NCBI GenBank assembly: GCA_020634495.1
Contig: JACKBR010000021.1
Location: forward strand, 25,699 to 89,698
Length of the DNA stretch: 64,000 nucleotides
Direction: 5' to 3'
Source: Ardenticatenaceae bacterium
GTDB lineage: Bacteria > Chloroflexota > Anaerolineae > Promineifilales > Promineifilaceae
In this document: piece by piece, positions 15,070-22,914 of the stretch
How positions within the stretch are numbered: the stretch's first letter is position 1
Layout: every line of letters starts with the position of its first letter
Position numbers and translations under genes: made by a program
The notes under the pieces: model-generated
Seen by the model: the letters and a program-made list of their open reading frames with translations, nothing else
Told to the model about the DNA's origin: nothing
Database searches by the model: none

Positions 15070-17307
15070 TTAGAGCAATTGGCTCACCAAAAAGCCGAGG
15101 ATGTTGCTGTAGCCACGACGGGCAAAATTAGGCCAGCCGTCACCGGGCACCAGCGGTGGGAACGACGAGGCGCTTGCCTCGTTGAAGCGGTTGTTCAGCC
15201 CGGTGCCGTCCCACATAATATCGGCCGTGGGGATGCCCAAATCGCGCACAAAGGGATCCGCATCGTAGCCATTGTTTTCATAGATGTTGTCGTGAATCCA
15301 ATTGTTTTCTGGCAGTGGCCCCACGTCTACCTCGTTCACGTCAAATGCACCCGTGCTGGTGAGGCTGAAAATGGCCACGCCGGTGGTTTTATTGTTGCTG
15401 ATGACATTGTTGTAAACTTCCGCGCTGTCGGTGGCCAGTAGCAAAATGCCCACGCCAGATGGGGCAATCCCGGCAATGGCTCCGGGCGGGGCAAAGTTTT
15501 CGTGGTTGTTGTCCTCGGTGATGTTGTCGTAAACCAGCGTATTGGCCGAGATTTTAGAGGTGAGCTGGGGCAGCAGAACCACGAAGATGCCGACGGTGTT
15601 GTCGTAGGCGTGGTTGTTGTAGATTTCGCCGCCAAAAGTGTTTTCTAGCTCAATGCCCAGCACATTGCCATAAACCACGCTGTCCCGCACGATGACGTTT
15701 TCGCACTGCCCGGCGTAAATCCCGGCATCGTCCACGCCAGTGACTTCGACGCGCTCAATCAACACGTCGGTGCTGCGCACGGGGTAGACGCCGTAGGTGC
15801 CTACGTTTTCGGCAAATATGTCGTGGAAATGCACGCCCGTCACGCCCTCGACCAGGACGCCGTTGTCGGTGTAGTTGCGCACATGCAGGTTGCTTACAGT
15901 GAAGTTGTTGCCAGAAGCGATGACGCCTTCGGTCAGCTTGCCCTCACCGTCGAAGATGGGCCATTCGCCTGCCGCGTTGGGAATGCCGCGCAGGGTGATG
16001 TTGTTGATGTCGATGACGACGCGCTCGTGGTAGACGCCGTAGGGCACTTCGATGGTGTCACCGGGGCGGGCCCGGTCTACGGCCGTTTGCACACTTTCTC
16101 CATCTGCCACCACAATCGTCGTTGGTTCCCGGTCGGTTAAATCAATGCCCGTGTCGCCACCAACATTGTGTGTTGCCACTTCAGCCCGCGCTGCATTGTC
16201 GCTTGGTTGGATGACGGGTAGGCCGCTGGGAACGGCCGTTGGCACATCAGGCAACCCACTCTCATCGGTCAGCGCGTACAGGAACGCTACTAAATCGAGC
16301 CGCTCCTGGTCGGTCAGGTCAAAGCCCTGCACAAAGACATCCACATTTTCCTGGCCGTGCAGGCGACCCCCGCCGTCGGCGTAAAAATCAACCACCGCGT
16401 CCAGCGTTTCCAGCGAGCCGTTGTGCATGTAGGGGGCGGTCAGGGCAATGTTGCGCAGCGAGGGCACTTTGAACGCGCCCTGTGAACCATCGGCCACCAC
16501 GCCTGCCCGGCCCGGATCGTCGCTGGGCACACCGACCACGCGGAAGCTGTCGCTGGCGAAGGTCGGCGCGGTGTGGCACTCAAAGCAGCGCGTTGCCCCG
16601 GAGCGGAACAGGGCCAGGCCGCGCCGCTGGCTGGGCGTCAGGGCATCGACGTTGCCCGCCGCGTACTGGTCAAACGGGCTGTTGTTGCTGATGAGCGTGC
16701 GCTGGAACGCTGCCAGCGCATTTTCGATGTTTTCCAGGGTGACGCCGTCGGCAAAGGCGGCATTGAACATCGTTTCGTATTCGCCAATGGCGGCAACTTC
16801 GGCTACCAGGGCGGCAGTGTCGCTAACCCCCATTTCGTCGGGATGGGTGAGGGGGACTTCAGATTGGGCTTCGAGGGAATCGAGACGGCCGTCCCAAAAC
16901 AAATTCTGCGCATAGCCAACATTCCACAATCCGGGCGTGTTGCGCGTGAGTTCTGTGCCGCTGGGGCCGATGGCGGTGGAACGGCCGTCGCTAAAGCCCA
17001 AATCCGGCTGGTGGCAGGTGGCGCAGGCGATGTCGTTGTTTTCTGACAACACGGGGTCGAAGAAGAGCAAATAGCCGAGTTCTGCTTTGGCGTCGGTGGT
17101 GGGGTTTACGGCCGTTTCGTTCAGTGGCGGAAATTCGCGCTGCAAGCCCGTGTACGACGGCTGCACGCTGCTGGCCCCCGCGCCATGATTTTCGCCAACG
17201 TCAGGGTCAGCCTCCGCAGGAACGATGGCGGCGACCACAAAAATGATGAGCAGCAGGGCGACCAGAACGCCCAAAATGCGAGCGATCCATTTTAGGACAG
17301 TGGACAT
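15070..17307 (-). CDS. MauG/di-haem cytochrome c peroxidase-like protein fused to a parallel beta-helix
   Basis: A 745-residue exported protein. A signal/anchor helix spans about 8-29. Residues 55-350 form a di-haem domain with two haem c sites, CATCH (95-99) and CFECH (241-245), plus a likely axial Met in APYMHNG (294). Residues about 385-745 are a right-handed parallel beta-helix with NosD/PbH1-type repeats (recurring YNN, VYGN, GIYA-type turns). Di-haem proteins of this class reduce peroxide or oxidise partner proteins; beta-helices typically bind or cut polysaccharide, or act as scaffolds. The fusion is unusual. SD GAGGAG precedes the ATG. A lipoprotein cytochrome c is encoded just upstream on the same strand and may be its electron partner. 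Confidence 0.88.
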   Translation of the reverse strand: MSTVLKWIARILGVLVALLLIIFVVAAIVPAEADPDVGENHGAGASSVQPSYTGLQREFPPLNETAVNPTTDAKAELGYLLFFDPVLSENNDIACATCHQPDLGFSDGRSTAIGPSGTELTRNTPGLWNVGYAQNLFWDGRLDSLEAQSEVPLTHPDEMGVSDTAALVAEVAAIGEYETMFNAAFADGVTLENIENALAAFQRTLISNNSPFDQYAAGNVDALTPSQRRGLALFRSGATRCFECHTAPTFASDSFRVVGVPSDDPGRAGVVADGSQGAFKVPSLRNIALTAPYMHNGSLETLDAVVDFYADGGGRLHGQENVDVFVQGFDLTDQERLDLVAFLYALTDESGLPDVPTAVPSGLPVIQPSDNAARAEVATHNVGGDTGIDLTDREPTTIVVADGESVQTAVDRARPGDTIEVPYGVYHERVVIDINNITLRGIPNAAGEWPIFDGEGKLTEGVIASGNNFTVSNLHVRNYTDNGVLVEGVTGVHFHDIFAENVGTYGVYPVRSTDVLIERVEVTGVDDAGIYAGQCENVIVRDSVVYGNVLGIELENTFGGEIYNNHAYDNTVGIFVVLLPQLTSKISANTLVYDNITEDNNHENFAPPGAIAGIAPSGVGILLLATDSAEVYNNVISNNKTTGVAIFSLTSTGAFDVNEVDVGPLPENNWIHDNIYENNGYDADPFVRDLGIPTADIMWDGTGLNNRFNEASASSFPPLVPGDGWPNFARRGYSNILGFLVSQLL

Positions 17308-17317
17308 GGGATTCTCC

Positions 17318-17467
17318 TCTAATGATTAACCGCAAAGAGCGCGGAGGACGCAGAGAAAATCTATGCAATCTGCAAAACTTCCTGATTTTTCACGGTTTTT
17401 CTCTGTGTCTGGTTATGGTTGTTGATGAAGCCTAATCGTAAATCGTAAATGGCAAATCGGCAATGAA
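17318..17467. repeat. CGCAGAG-type and AATCGTAAATCG-type repeats
   Basis: 17318-17410 belongs to the CGCGGAGGACGCAGAG / TTTTTCTCTGTGTC family. 17432-17467 is a different short tandem tract (TAATCGTAAATCGTAAATGG). Together they fill the gap between the di-haem gene and the cytochrome c gene; no gene is seen. Confidence 0.6.
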
Positions 17468-17497
17468 GTAACTGGCCAAAATTTATTTGCCGAAGAT

Positions 17498-17881
17498 CTA
17501 TTCGAGAGTTTGCAAATAAACGATGACCGCGTCCAGCTCTTCCCCGGTGAGCTGCTTGCTGAGTGAGGCGGGCATCAGGTTTTCAAACCCTTCCACCAGG
17601 TAAGCCTCTGGCTGCATCACGGAGGTGAGCAGGTAGGTGTAGGCATCCTGGCCATCCACGCGGGTTGCGGCGCGGCTGGCCACGCCCGCCAGCGAGGGGC
17701 CAACGATGATCGTGTCTGGGGTGGTGCTGTGGCAAGCGCCACAATCACGGGAGAAAACTTGCTTGCCCTGCTGCGCCTGCGGGCTGAGCGTGGGCGTGGG
17801 CGGAGCCGCCTCTGCCCCGCCGCCACAGGCAGCCAAAAAAAGCAGATAAAGGATGAGGAAAGGTTTGAGGCGAATCGGCAT
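17498..17881 (-). CDS. Lipoprotein cytochrome c
   Basis: About 127 residues from the ATG at 17881 (a TTG seven codons upstream is an alternative). The lipobox LLFLAAC puts it on the outer face of the membrane. A single haem site is CGACH in the first third, with a probable axial Met in ENLMPASLSKQLTGEEL near the end, typical of small class I cytochromes c with the final helix DAVIVYLQTL. It is upstream of, and on the same strand as, the di-haem/beta-helix gene, consistent with a periplasmic-type electron transfer pair, though about 190 bases of repeats separate them. Confidence 0.88.
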   Translation of the reverse strand: MPIRLKPFLILYLLFLAACGGGAEAAPPTPTLSPQAQQGKQVFSRDCGACHSTTPDTIIVGPSLAGVASRAATRVDGQDAYTYLLTSVMQPEAYLVEGFENLMPASLSKQLTGEELDAVIVYLQTLE

Positions 17882-17903
17882 TGGGTGAAAAAAGTAGGGC
17901 AAA

Positions 17904-17963
17904 AATCAAAGATTTCGCAGATTAAAAAGATTCAATCTGGTAAATCTGCAAAATCTTTGATTG
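17904..17963. repeat. Inverted repeat ATCAAAGATTTCGCAGATT
   Basis: Arms ATCAAAGATTTCGCAGATT (17904) and AATCTGCAAAATCTTTGAT (ending near 17961) with a 20-nt spacer. It lies between the small Cys-rich gene and the cytochrome gene; it could be a terminator-like hairpin or part of a dispersed repeat family. Confidence 0.55.
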
Positions 17964-17968
17964 CTATT

Positions 17969-18202
17969 TTATGGGCCAAACATGTCTAAAACGGGCGCAT
18001 AGGAGCAGCGGCAGCCGTCTGGGTGGGAACAGCCTTCCAGCGGCAGTTCGGGTACGTCGTCGAATTCGTAAGCGCCAGCGGCGGCGCGGCAGGCGGGGCA
18101 GCAGTCCCGGTTGGCCATGATGCGTACTTTGGTGGCCAGGCCATTTTTAATTTGATCCAGCGCCTTTTTTTGGGTGGCGCGTTTGGTTACGTCTGCGTCC
18201 AT
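17969..18202 (-). CDS. Small Cys-rich protein, possible zinc ribbon
   Basis: A 77-residue protein of unknown function. A helical, basic N-terminus is followed by DCCPACRAAAG and a second cluster GCSHPDGCRCSY; four to six Cys plus a His could bind one metal ion. It is cytoplasmic. SD AAGGAT precedes the ATG. A palindromic repeat lies just upstream (18221-18250). Confidence 0.65.
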   Translation of the reverse strand: MDADVTKRATQKKALDQIKNGLATKVRIMANRDCCPACRAAAGAYEFDDVPELPLEGCSHPDGCRCSYAPVLDMFGP

Positions 18203-18220
18203 GAAAATATCCTTAAGCAG

Positions 18221-18250
18221 TTGGTCAATTTTTAAAAATTGACCTACGGA
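18221..18250. repeat. Palindromic repeat, copy 2
   Basis: GGTCAATTTT/AAAATTGACC-type palindrome with TACGGA flank, as at 11-40. Here it lies upstream of a gene and not at a stop codon. Confidence 0.85.
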
Positions 18251-18307
18251 ATGGTAATTTGTTGCCTGGGGATTTTACGGGTAAGCGGTGGGGATGGCAA
18301 GGGGGAA

Positions 18308-18341
18308 GAGTGAGAAGTAAAAAGTGAGAAGTGAAAAGTGG
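18308..18341. repeat. AGTGAGAAGTAAAA short tandem repeat
   Basis: Units AGTGAGAAGTAAAA / GTGAGAAGTGAAAA between two palindromic repeat copies. The 211 bases between the genes hold only these repeats and one ACGGCCGT site. Confidence 0.7.
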
Positions 18342-18390
18342 GGGAACGGCCGTCTCTCAACCAAATAGCCGCCTGGTTTGAAGCAAACTG

Positions 18391-18420
18391 TTGGTCAATT
18401 TTGCAAAATTGACCTACGAG
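18391..18420. repeat. Palindromic repeat, copy 3
   Basis: Third copy of the GGTCAATTTT palindrome, with the end variant TACGAG. As in copy 1, its TAG supplies the stop codon of the minus-strand gene (18414-21653). Confidence 0.85.
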
Positions 18421-21400
18421 ATCAAGGCCGCGGGGGTGGCGCGGCGGCGGGTGGCGATAAGACGGCCGCTTCCAATCTGCTCTACGTAATGGGTCATGCG
18501 CTCGCAGGTGGCGACCAGTTCGTCGAATTTGGGTTCGTCTAGCAGCAGCAGGCGGCTGTCTACCACGGCCCGGACGCTGGCGTGGTATGGCGTATCGGCA
18601 AAGAGGGCGTATTCGCCAAAATGTTCCCCCGGCCCTAATTTGCCAATAATTCTCTCCTCATCGTCTTCTGTTACAAACACCTCCACTTCCCCCTCGGCAA
18701 CGATGTACAGGTGGTTGCGCGGTGCGCCCTGCTGCACAAATTGCTCCCCGGCAGCCACGCGGCGCGGCTGGAGCCGGGCATCCACCGAGGCTAATTCCTG
18801 TGGGCTGAGGCTGCTGAAGAGCGGCATCTGCCGCAGCAGCCCACGTGCCTGTGCCCCGGAGCTAACCTGCCGGGCCAGGGTGGTGTCGGCGCGCAGCAGG
18901 GGGTCAAACTGGTCGCGGTGAATGACCAACAGGGTGATGGGGCTGAGGGCGCGGTAGGTGAATTGGTAGCTGCCGGTTCCGGCGAGTGCGGCCGTTCCAA
19001 AATAACCGCCTGTTGCCAAAACCGCCTGCTGTACCCCGTTGTGAAACACGCCAATTTCCCCCTCTTCGATCAGGTAAAAATAGAGCGCCTCTCGCTCGGC
19101 GTGGGCAATGACCTGATTGTGCCGGGTGCGCCAGCGGCGCATCACCTTCAGCAGTTCATCCACGCCTTCCTGGTCAAATCCGGCAAACAAGTCTGCCTGG
19201 CGAATGAGGTCGATGCGCTTATCGCGGGACTGGATGAAGCCCTGGGCTAACTGCGCCCCCCATTCAGTTTTGGCCAGCACATGCCGGGCCAGCGTTTCGG
19301 CATCCAGCCAATCCAGGCTGTCGTAAGCGGCCTGGCCTGCTTTGCGCGTGAAGGGCGTTCCGGCCAGATCATCCAGGCGGTCTACGGCCAGGAGCAGCGC
19401 TTTTTGGGCGTGCTGGCTCAAATCCAAAATGGAGGCGTCGGGGTCAGGCACGCCCAGGGCGGCCATCTGGCCTTGAATGAGTTCGAGCCGCCGCTGGCCG
19501 AAGATGGCTTCGTAGCTGGTGAAGAGGGCAAACATGAACTGGCTGTAGCTGTTGAGCAGCCGCTGCCGCTCGCTGAAAACGCCGGTTTGGCTCTCGGCAA
19601 CATCGGCGCGGGAAAATTGGGCCAACGCACCCAGCAGCAGGTAGAGCAGGGCGGCATACAGCCAGATGGTGATGACGGTGAAATCGAGCTGGGGATACAG
19701 CTGCAGCCAGGGCGTGACCAGAATGGCCAGGGTGAGCAATGCCCAGGGCAGGGCAAAGCGGGAGCGGGCAAAGTTGATGAGCAGGGGGGCCATCAGCGCC
19801 AGCCCCAGACCGGTTCCCAGGCAAATAACGGCCGTTGCCAACCAACGGCCGTTTACCGACAATTCTTCCACGCCCACCAGGTAGGCCATGCCGGTGTAGG
19901 TGGCTACGCCCAACAAAATGAACAGGGCCATTAGCAGGCGGTCGCTGGCTTCCAGGTAGCCGGGGTTGATGGTGTACCAGGCGACGATGCCTGCGGCCAG
20001 AATGGCTCCGGCTGCGGCAATCAGCGCCAGGTCGCGGCCAAAGGTGTTGTTTTCTGGGCTAATCCAGGCCAGGGCCAGGGTGAAGGGAACGGCCGTCAGC
20101 GCCCACAGCGCCCATTGAAAGCGAGACCCCGGCAGCTGCCGCGCCACGCCGACCAGGGCGGCAATAGTGCCAATGTGCAGCAGCCAGACAAAGATGCCGT
20201 GCCCAAAGCTGCTAGGGCCACCAGTCAGGCTGCGCAGGCCAAATTGCAGCAGGGGCAGGCCAACGATGATGGGCAGGCCCAGCAGCAGGGCCAACACATC
20301 GGTGCGGGCCAGCAGTTGGCGGCGGGACAGCCATTCCAGCCCGGCCTGGATGCGGCTCCAGCTGTAGACGCCCAAATAGTAAAGCGCGGGCAAAATGAGA
20401 ACGGCCGTAATCAGCCCCACAATTAATTTGCCCCACCAATTGCCGCTGTTCCACAAGTTAAAGAAAAATTCGCTGACGTACCCTTGCCAGAAGGTAAAGG
20501 CCAGCCACAGGGCAAAAAGGGAGTAAACCAGAGCCATCACGCCAAAAAGCAGGTAGATGCGCTCGGCGCGGGACAAACTCTGCCAAAATTTAGGCGGAGT
20601 GCCTGCTTCGCGCAGGCGGGACCACGCTTCATGACGCAAAAAATGGAAGGCGCGGTCACGCAGGCCGGGCATTTCCAGCCAATCCATGAGCATGAAGTAG
20701 CCATCCAGTTCCAGGAGCGGGTTCAGGTTGACAAAGACGCTGAGGTAGGCCAAAAAGCCAACCTGGAAGAGGAAGGTGGCCAGGAGGGTTTGTTGGAATT
20801 CGGGGGGGGAGAAGGCGGAAACGGCCGTTAGCACCACGCCCACCAATCCACCCAGCATCAGCCCGGAATATGGCCCGGCCCAGGACACCTTGATGCGGTC
20901 CAGCCGGGGCGACAGCCAGGTATCGCGGGTATCGACAAAAAAAGCGGGGAAGCCCCAGTAGACCAAAAACCCACCGCGATCCAGCTCCCGCCCGACGTGT
21001 TTGGTCACCAGCCCGTGCGCCAGTTCGTGCAGACCAATTACCAGCAGATTGGCCAGCAGCAGGGTGAGCACGCCCAGGCCGCTGCCGGTGATGTTGTAAT
21101 TGCCAAAAAAGTAGCCCAGCCCAAAAAGGAAGCCGCCGCCCAGCACCAGAAAAAAGAGCAGCGTTTGGGCCAGCGGCCAAAAGAGCGGCTTGAGCTGTTT
21201 GTACAGTGGCGTGAAAAAATCGTCCAGGCCGGAGGTGGCCAGCTCGGTGTAGAGGAAGCTTTTGAGCAGTTTTTGGCCCCGGCTGGCGGGGGCGCGGGCG
21301 GCCAGCTCGGCTTCGATTTGATCGTATATTTTGACGTTGGGCGCTTGCAGGAAACGGCCGTCTTTCAGTTCACCAATCAACGAGGTCAGGTGGCCAATGG

Positions 21401-21653
21401 GCAGCGTTTTGTACCGTTTGAGGCTGTAGAACAAGAGGTCTTTGATGGATTTACGGCCGTTCATCTGCCACCACAGCGCGTAATCTTCCTCGCCTAAACG
21501 CAAATATGATTTTGTCTCAGGTTCTTTGATGACGTAGTAAGGCTCTGTTTTGCTTTGCAGCCGCGATACCACAATCCGCGGATTGCGCAGCGGCTTGTAG
21601 GCGGTGGGGCTGGTGGCTTCGTCAAGCGCCTGCCAAAATTCCTCGGTGGACAT
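18414..21653 (-). CDS. Polytopic M50/site-2-protease-like protein with two cyclic-nucleotide-binding domains
   Basis: A 1079-residue membrane protein. Residues about 20-110 look PqqD-like (LRLGEEDYALWWQMNGRKS). Then comes a site-2-protease core: zinc motif HELAH (209-213) within a membrane helix and the second motif NPLLELDGY (311-319), both intact. Further membrane helices follow to about residue 680. The soluble C-terminus carries two cNMP-binding-type beta-barrels: about 840-930 (IEEGEIGVFHNG, GGYFGTAAL) and about 945-1055 (IVAEGEVEVFV, GEHFGEYALFADTPYHASVRA), the second closer to the consensus. A nucleotide signal may gate intramembrane proteolysis; this is inference. The TAG stop is supplied by a dispersed palindrome. 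It is divergent from the smpB unit. Confidence 0.82.
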   Translation of the reverse strand: MSTEEFWQALDEATSPTAYKPLRNPRIVVSRLQSKTEPYYVIKEPETKSYLRLGEEDYALWWQMNGRKSIKDLLFYSLKRYKTLPIGHLTSLIGELKDGRFLQAPNVKIYDQIEAELAARAPASRGQKLLKSFLYTELATSGLDDFFTPLYKQLKPLFWPLAQTLLFFLVLGGGFLFGLGYFFGNYNITGSGLGVLTLLLANLLVIGLHELAHGLVTKHVGRELDRGGFLVYWGFPAFFVDTRDTWLSPRLDRIKVSWAGPYSGLMLGGLVGVVLTAVSAFSPPEFQQTLLATFLFQVGFLAYLSVFVNLNPLLELDGYFMLMDWLEMPGLRDRAFHFLRHEAWSRLREAGTPPKFWQSLSRAERIYLLFGVMALVYSLFALWLAFTFWQGYVSEFFFNLWNSGNWWGKLIVGLITAVLILPALYYLGVYSWSRIQAGLEWLSRRQLLARTDVLALLLGLPIIVGLPLLQFGLRSLTGGPSSFGHGIFVWLLHIGTIAALVGVARQLPGSRFQWALWALTAVPFTLALAWISPENNTFGRDLALIAAAGAILAAGIVAWYTINPGYLEASDRLLMALFILLGVATYTGMAYLVGVEELSVNGRWLATAVICLGTGLGLALMAPLLINFARSRFALPWALLTLAILVTPWLQLYPQLDFTVITIWLYAALLYLLLGALAQFSRADVAESQTGVFSERQRLLNSYSQFMFALFTSYEAIFGQRRLELIQGQMAALGVPDPDASILDLSQHAQKALLLAVDRLDDLAGTPFTRKAGQAAYDSLDWLDAETLARHVLAKTEWGAQLAQGFIQSRDKRIDLIRQADLFAGFDQEGVDELLKVMRRWRTRHNQVIAHAEREALYFYLIEEGEIGVFHNGVQQAVLATGGYFGTAALAGTGSYQFTYRALSPITLLVIHRDQFDPLLRADTTLARQVSSGAQARGLLRQMPLFSSLSPQELASVDARLQPRRVAAGEQFVQQGAPRNHLYIVAEGEVEVFVTEDDEERIIGKLGPGEHFGEYALFADTPYHASVRAVVDSRLLLLDEPKFDELVATCERMTHYVEQIGSGRLIATRRRATPAALIS

Positions 21654-21694
21654 AACGTAAGTTTAACATGTCTGGTGAGTCTGGTGAAGAGGCA

Positions 21695-21723
21695 AGTTGC
21701 TTCCCTGAAAGTTGCGCTATAAT
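21695..21723 (+). promoter_or_regulatory. Probable promoter of the zinc-ribbon/smpB unit
   Basis: A perfect TATAAT at 21718-21723, with TTGCTT 15 nt upstream as a poor-spacing -35. It lies in the divergent region, about 100 nt ahead of the first plus-strand gene. Confidence 0.45.
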
Positions 21724-21825
21724 CGAGTCTGTCATTAGCAGCGTAAGTTTATTCAAACGAGGAGGGAGCATTCTCAAATGCGACCGGCATCTTGAGGATG
21801 CCAAACTCCTCAGGAGCTTGGGAAG

Positions 21826-22203
21826 ATGGGATTTTTGAAGAAGTTGTTTGGCGGCGGGGAACAATCGCCCAAAAAATATGTGGATAAGCAAGGCGTTTAT
21901 TTTTACGTCGTTTGCGATAATTGTGGTACGCGGGTGCGGGTGCGGGCCGACAAGCAGCACGATTTGCAAAATACGGGCAGCGGCTATGAATGGCACAAAA
22001 CAATTGTGGACAGCCGCTGCTTTCGACGCATTCAGACGGTGGTGCAGCTGGACGCCAATTACCAGATGGTGAACCACGAAATTTCAGGCGGCCGTTTCAT
22101 CACCGAAGAAGAATATCTGGCAGCAGAAGCCGCTGCTGAACAAAATAGTCTGAGTGAAACGACAGAGAACGATAATCAACATGAAACAACAAGCGACCGG
22201 TAA
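21826..22203 (+). CDS. Small zinc-ribbon-like hypothetical protein upstream of smpB
   Basis: A 125-residue protein of unknown function. It starts MGFLKKLFGGG (a short amphipathic end that may touch the membrane), then YFYVVCDNCGTRVRVR with a CxxC pair, a further Cys in DSRCFRR and an acidic tail. With only three Cys the metal site would be incomplete unless a His takes part. The last codons overlap the smpB start by 23 bases, so the two genes are co-transcribed and probably translationally coupled. Confidence 0.7.
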   Translation: MGFLKKLFGGGEQSPKKYVDKQGVYFYVVCDNCGTRVRVRADKQHDLQNTGSGYEWHKTIVDSRCFRRIQTVVQLDANYQMVNHEISGGRFITEEEYLAAEAAAEQNSLSETTENDNQHETTSDR

Positions 22204-22651
22204 AAAGGTAATTTCCAAAAACAGAAAAGCGCGTCATGAGTATGAATTGCTGGAGATTTTTGAGGCGGGTTTGGTGCTGACCGGCACAGAAATTAAGTCG
22301 GTGCGGGCCAACCGGGTAAGCCTGGCGCGCAGCTACGTGCAGCCGCGTGATGGCGAATTGTGGCTGGTGGGGGCAAACATTGCTGAATATGAGCATGGCA
22401 ACCAGCAAAACCATGAACCAGCCCGCCCGCGCAAGCTGCTGCTGCACCGCCGGGAAATCAACAAGATTTTGGATGAATTAGCGCAAAAAGGGTTAACGGC
22501 CGTTCCCACCATGCTCTATTTGAAAAACGGCCGTGCCAAACTGGAATTTGCCCTGGCGCGTGGTAAAAAACTGCACGACAAGCGGCAAACCGTGGCCAAG
22601 CGGGACAGCCAACGCCAGGTTGAACGCGCCCTCCGCGAGAAGTATCGTTAA
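22181..22651 (+). CDS. smpB: SsrA-binding protein SmpB
   Basis: A 156-residue tmRNA-binding protein of trans-translation, which rescues stalled ribosomes together with SsrA RNA. Family hallmarks are KNRKARHEYELLEIFEAGLVLTGTEIKS-type opening (residues about 11-38, KNRKA and GTEIKS), NIAEYEHGN, RKLLLHRREI, and the basic C-terminal tail KLHDKRQTVAKRD ending REKYR, which threads into the A site. The chosen ATG is at 22181; an upstream in-frame start would add nine residues not seen in the family. No tmRNA gene is visible in the following intergenic region. Confidence 0.96.
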   Translation: MKQQATGKKVISKNRKARHEYELLEIFEAGLVLTGTEIKSVRANRVSLARSYVQPRDGELWLVGANIAEYEHGNQQNHEPARPRKLLLHRREINKILDELAQKGLTAVPTMLYLKNGRAKLEFALARGKKLHDKRQTVAKRDSQRQVERALREKYR

Positions 22652-22680
22652 GAACGTTCCCCATTTTTACCCTCCAAAAA

Positions 22681-22739
22681 TAGAGAATGATGCGTGAAGC
22701 GTGAAACGTGATGGTGTGCTTCTCACGCTTCACGTTTCA
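22681..22739. repeat. GCGTGAAGCGTGAAACGTG inverted repeat
   Basis: Arms GCGTGAAGCGTGAAACGTG and CTCACGCTTCACGTTTCA form an imperfect hairpin after smpB. A sister tract lies at 58856-58906. It may end smpB transcription, but there is no T-run. Confidence 0.75.
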
Positions 22740-22914
22740 GCCAAAACGTACAAAGCCCCCGCGTACCTTGTGAGATTTTTGACAGATTACTGACAGAGTT
22801 TTGTTCACGTCTTATGGTATAAATGAAACCAGAGACAGGGCCGCGTGTAGGAAGTGCACATCAACATCGCTATGAACAAAACAGCCTCGGATTGCGCTTT
22901 GGAGTGAGAGTCAG

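Noticed and set aside
19281..19934. 217-codon plus-strand frame within the protease/cNMP gene
   Set aside because: Gln/Gly-rich translation is typical of antisense to a hydrophobic membrane region; there is no SD.
22779..22823. Promoter TTGACA ... TATAAA ahead of the multi-GAF gene
   Set aside because: The two hexamers are about 33 nt apart, too far for one sigma70 promoter; neither has a good partner.
22652..22914. tmRNA (ssrA) gene next to smpB
   Set aside because: No tRNA-Ala-like ends or tag ORF; the region holds a hairpin repeat and possible promoter sequences only.
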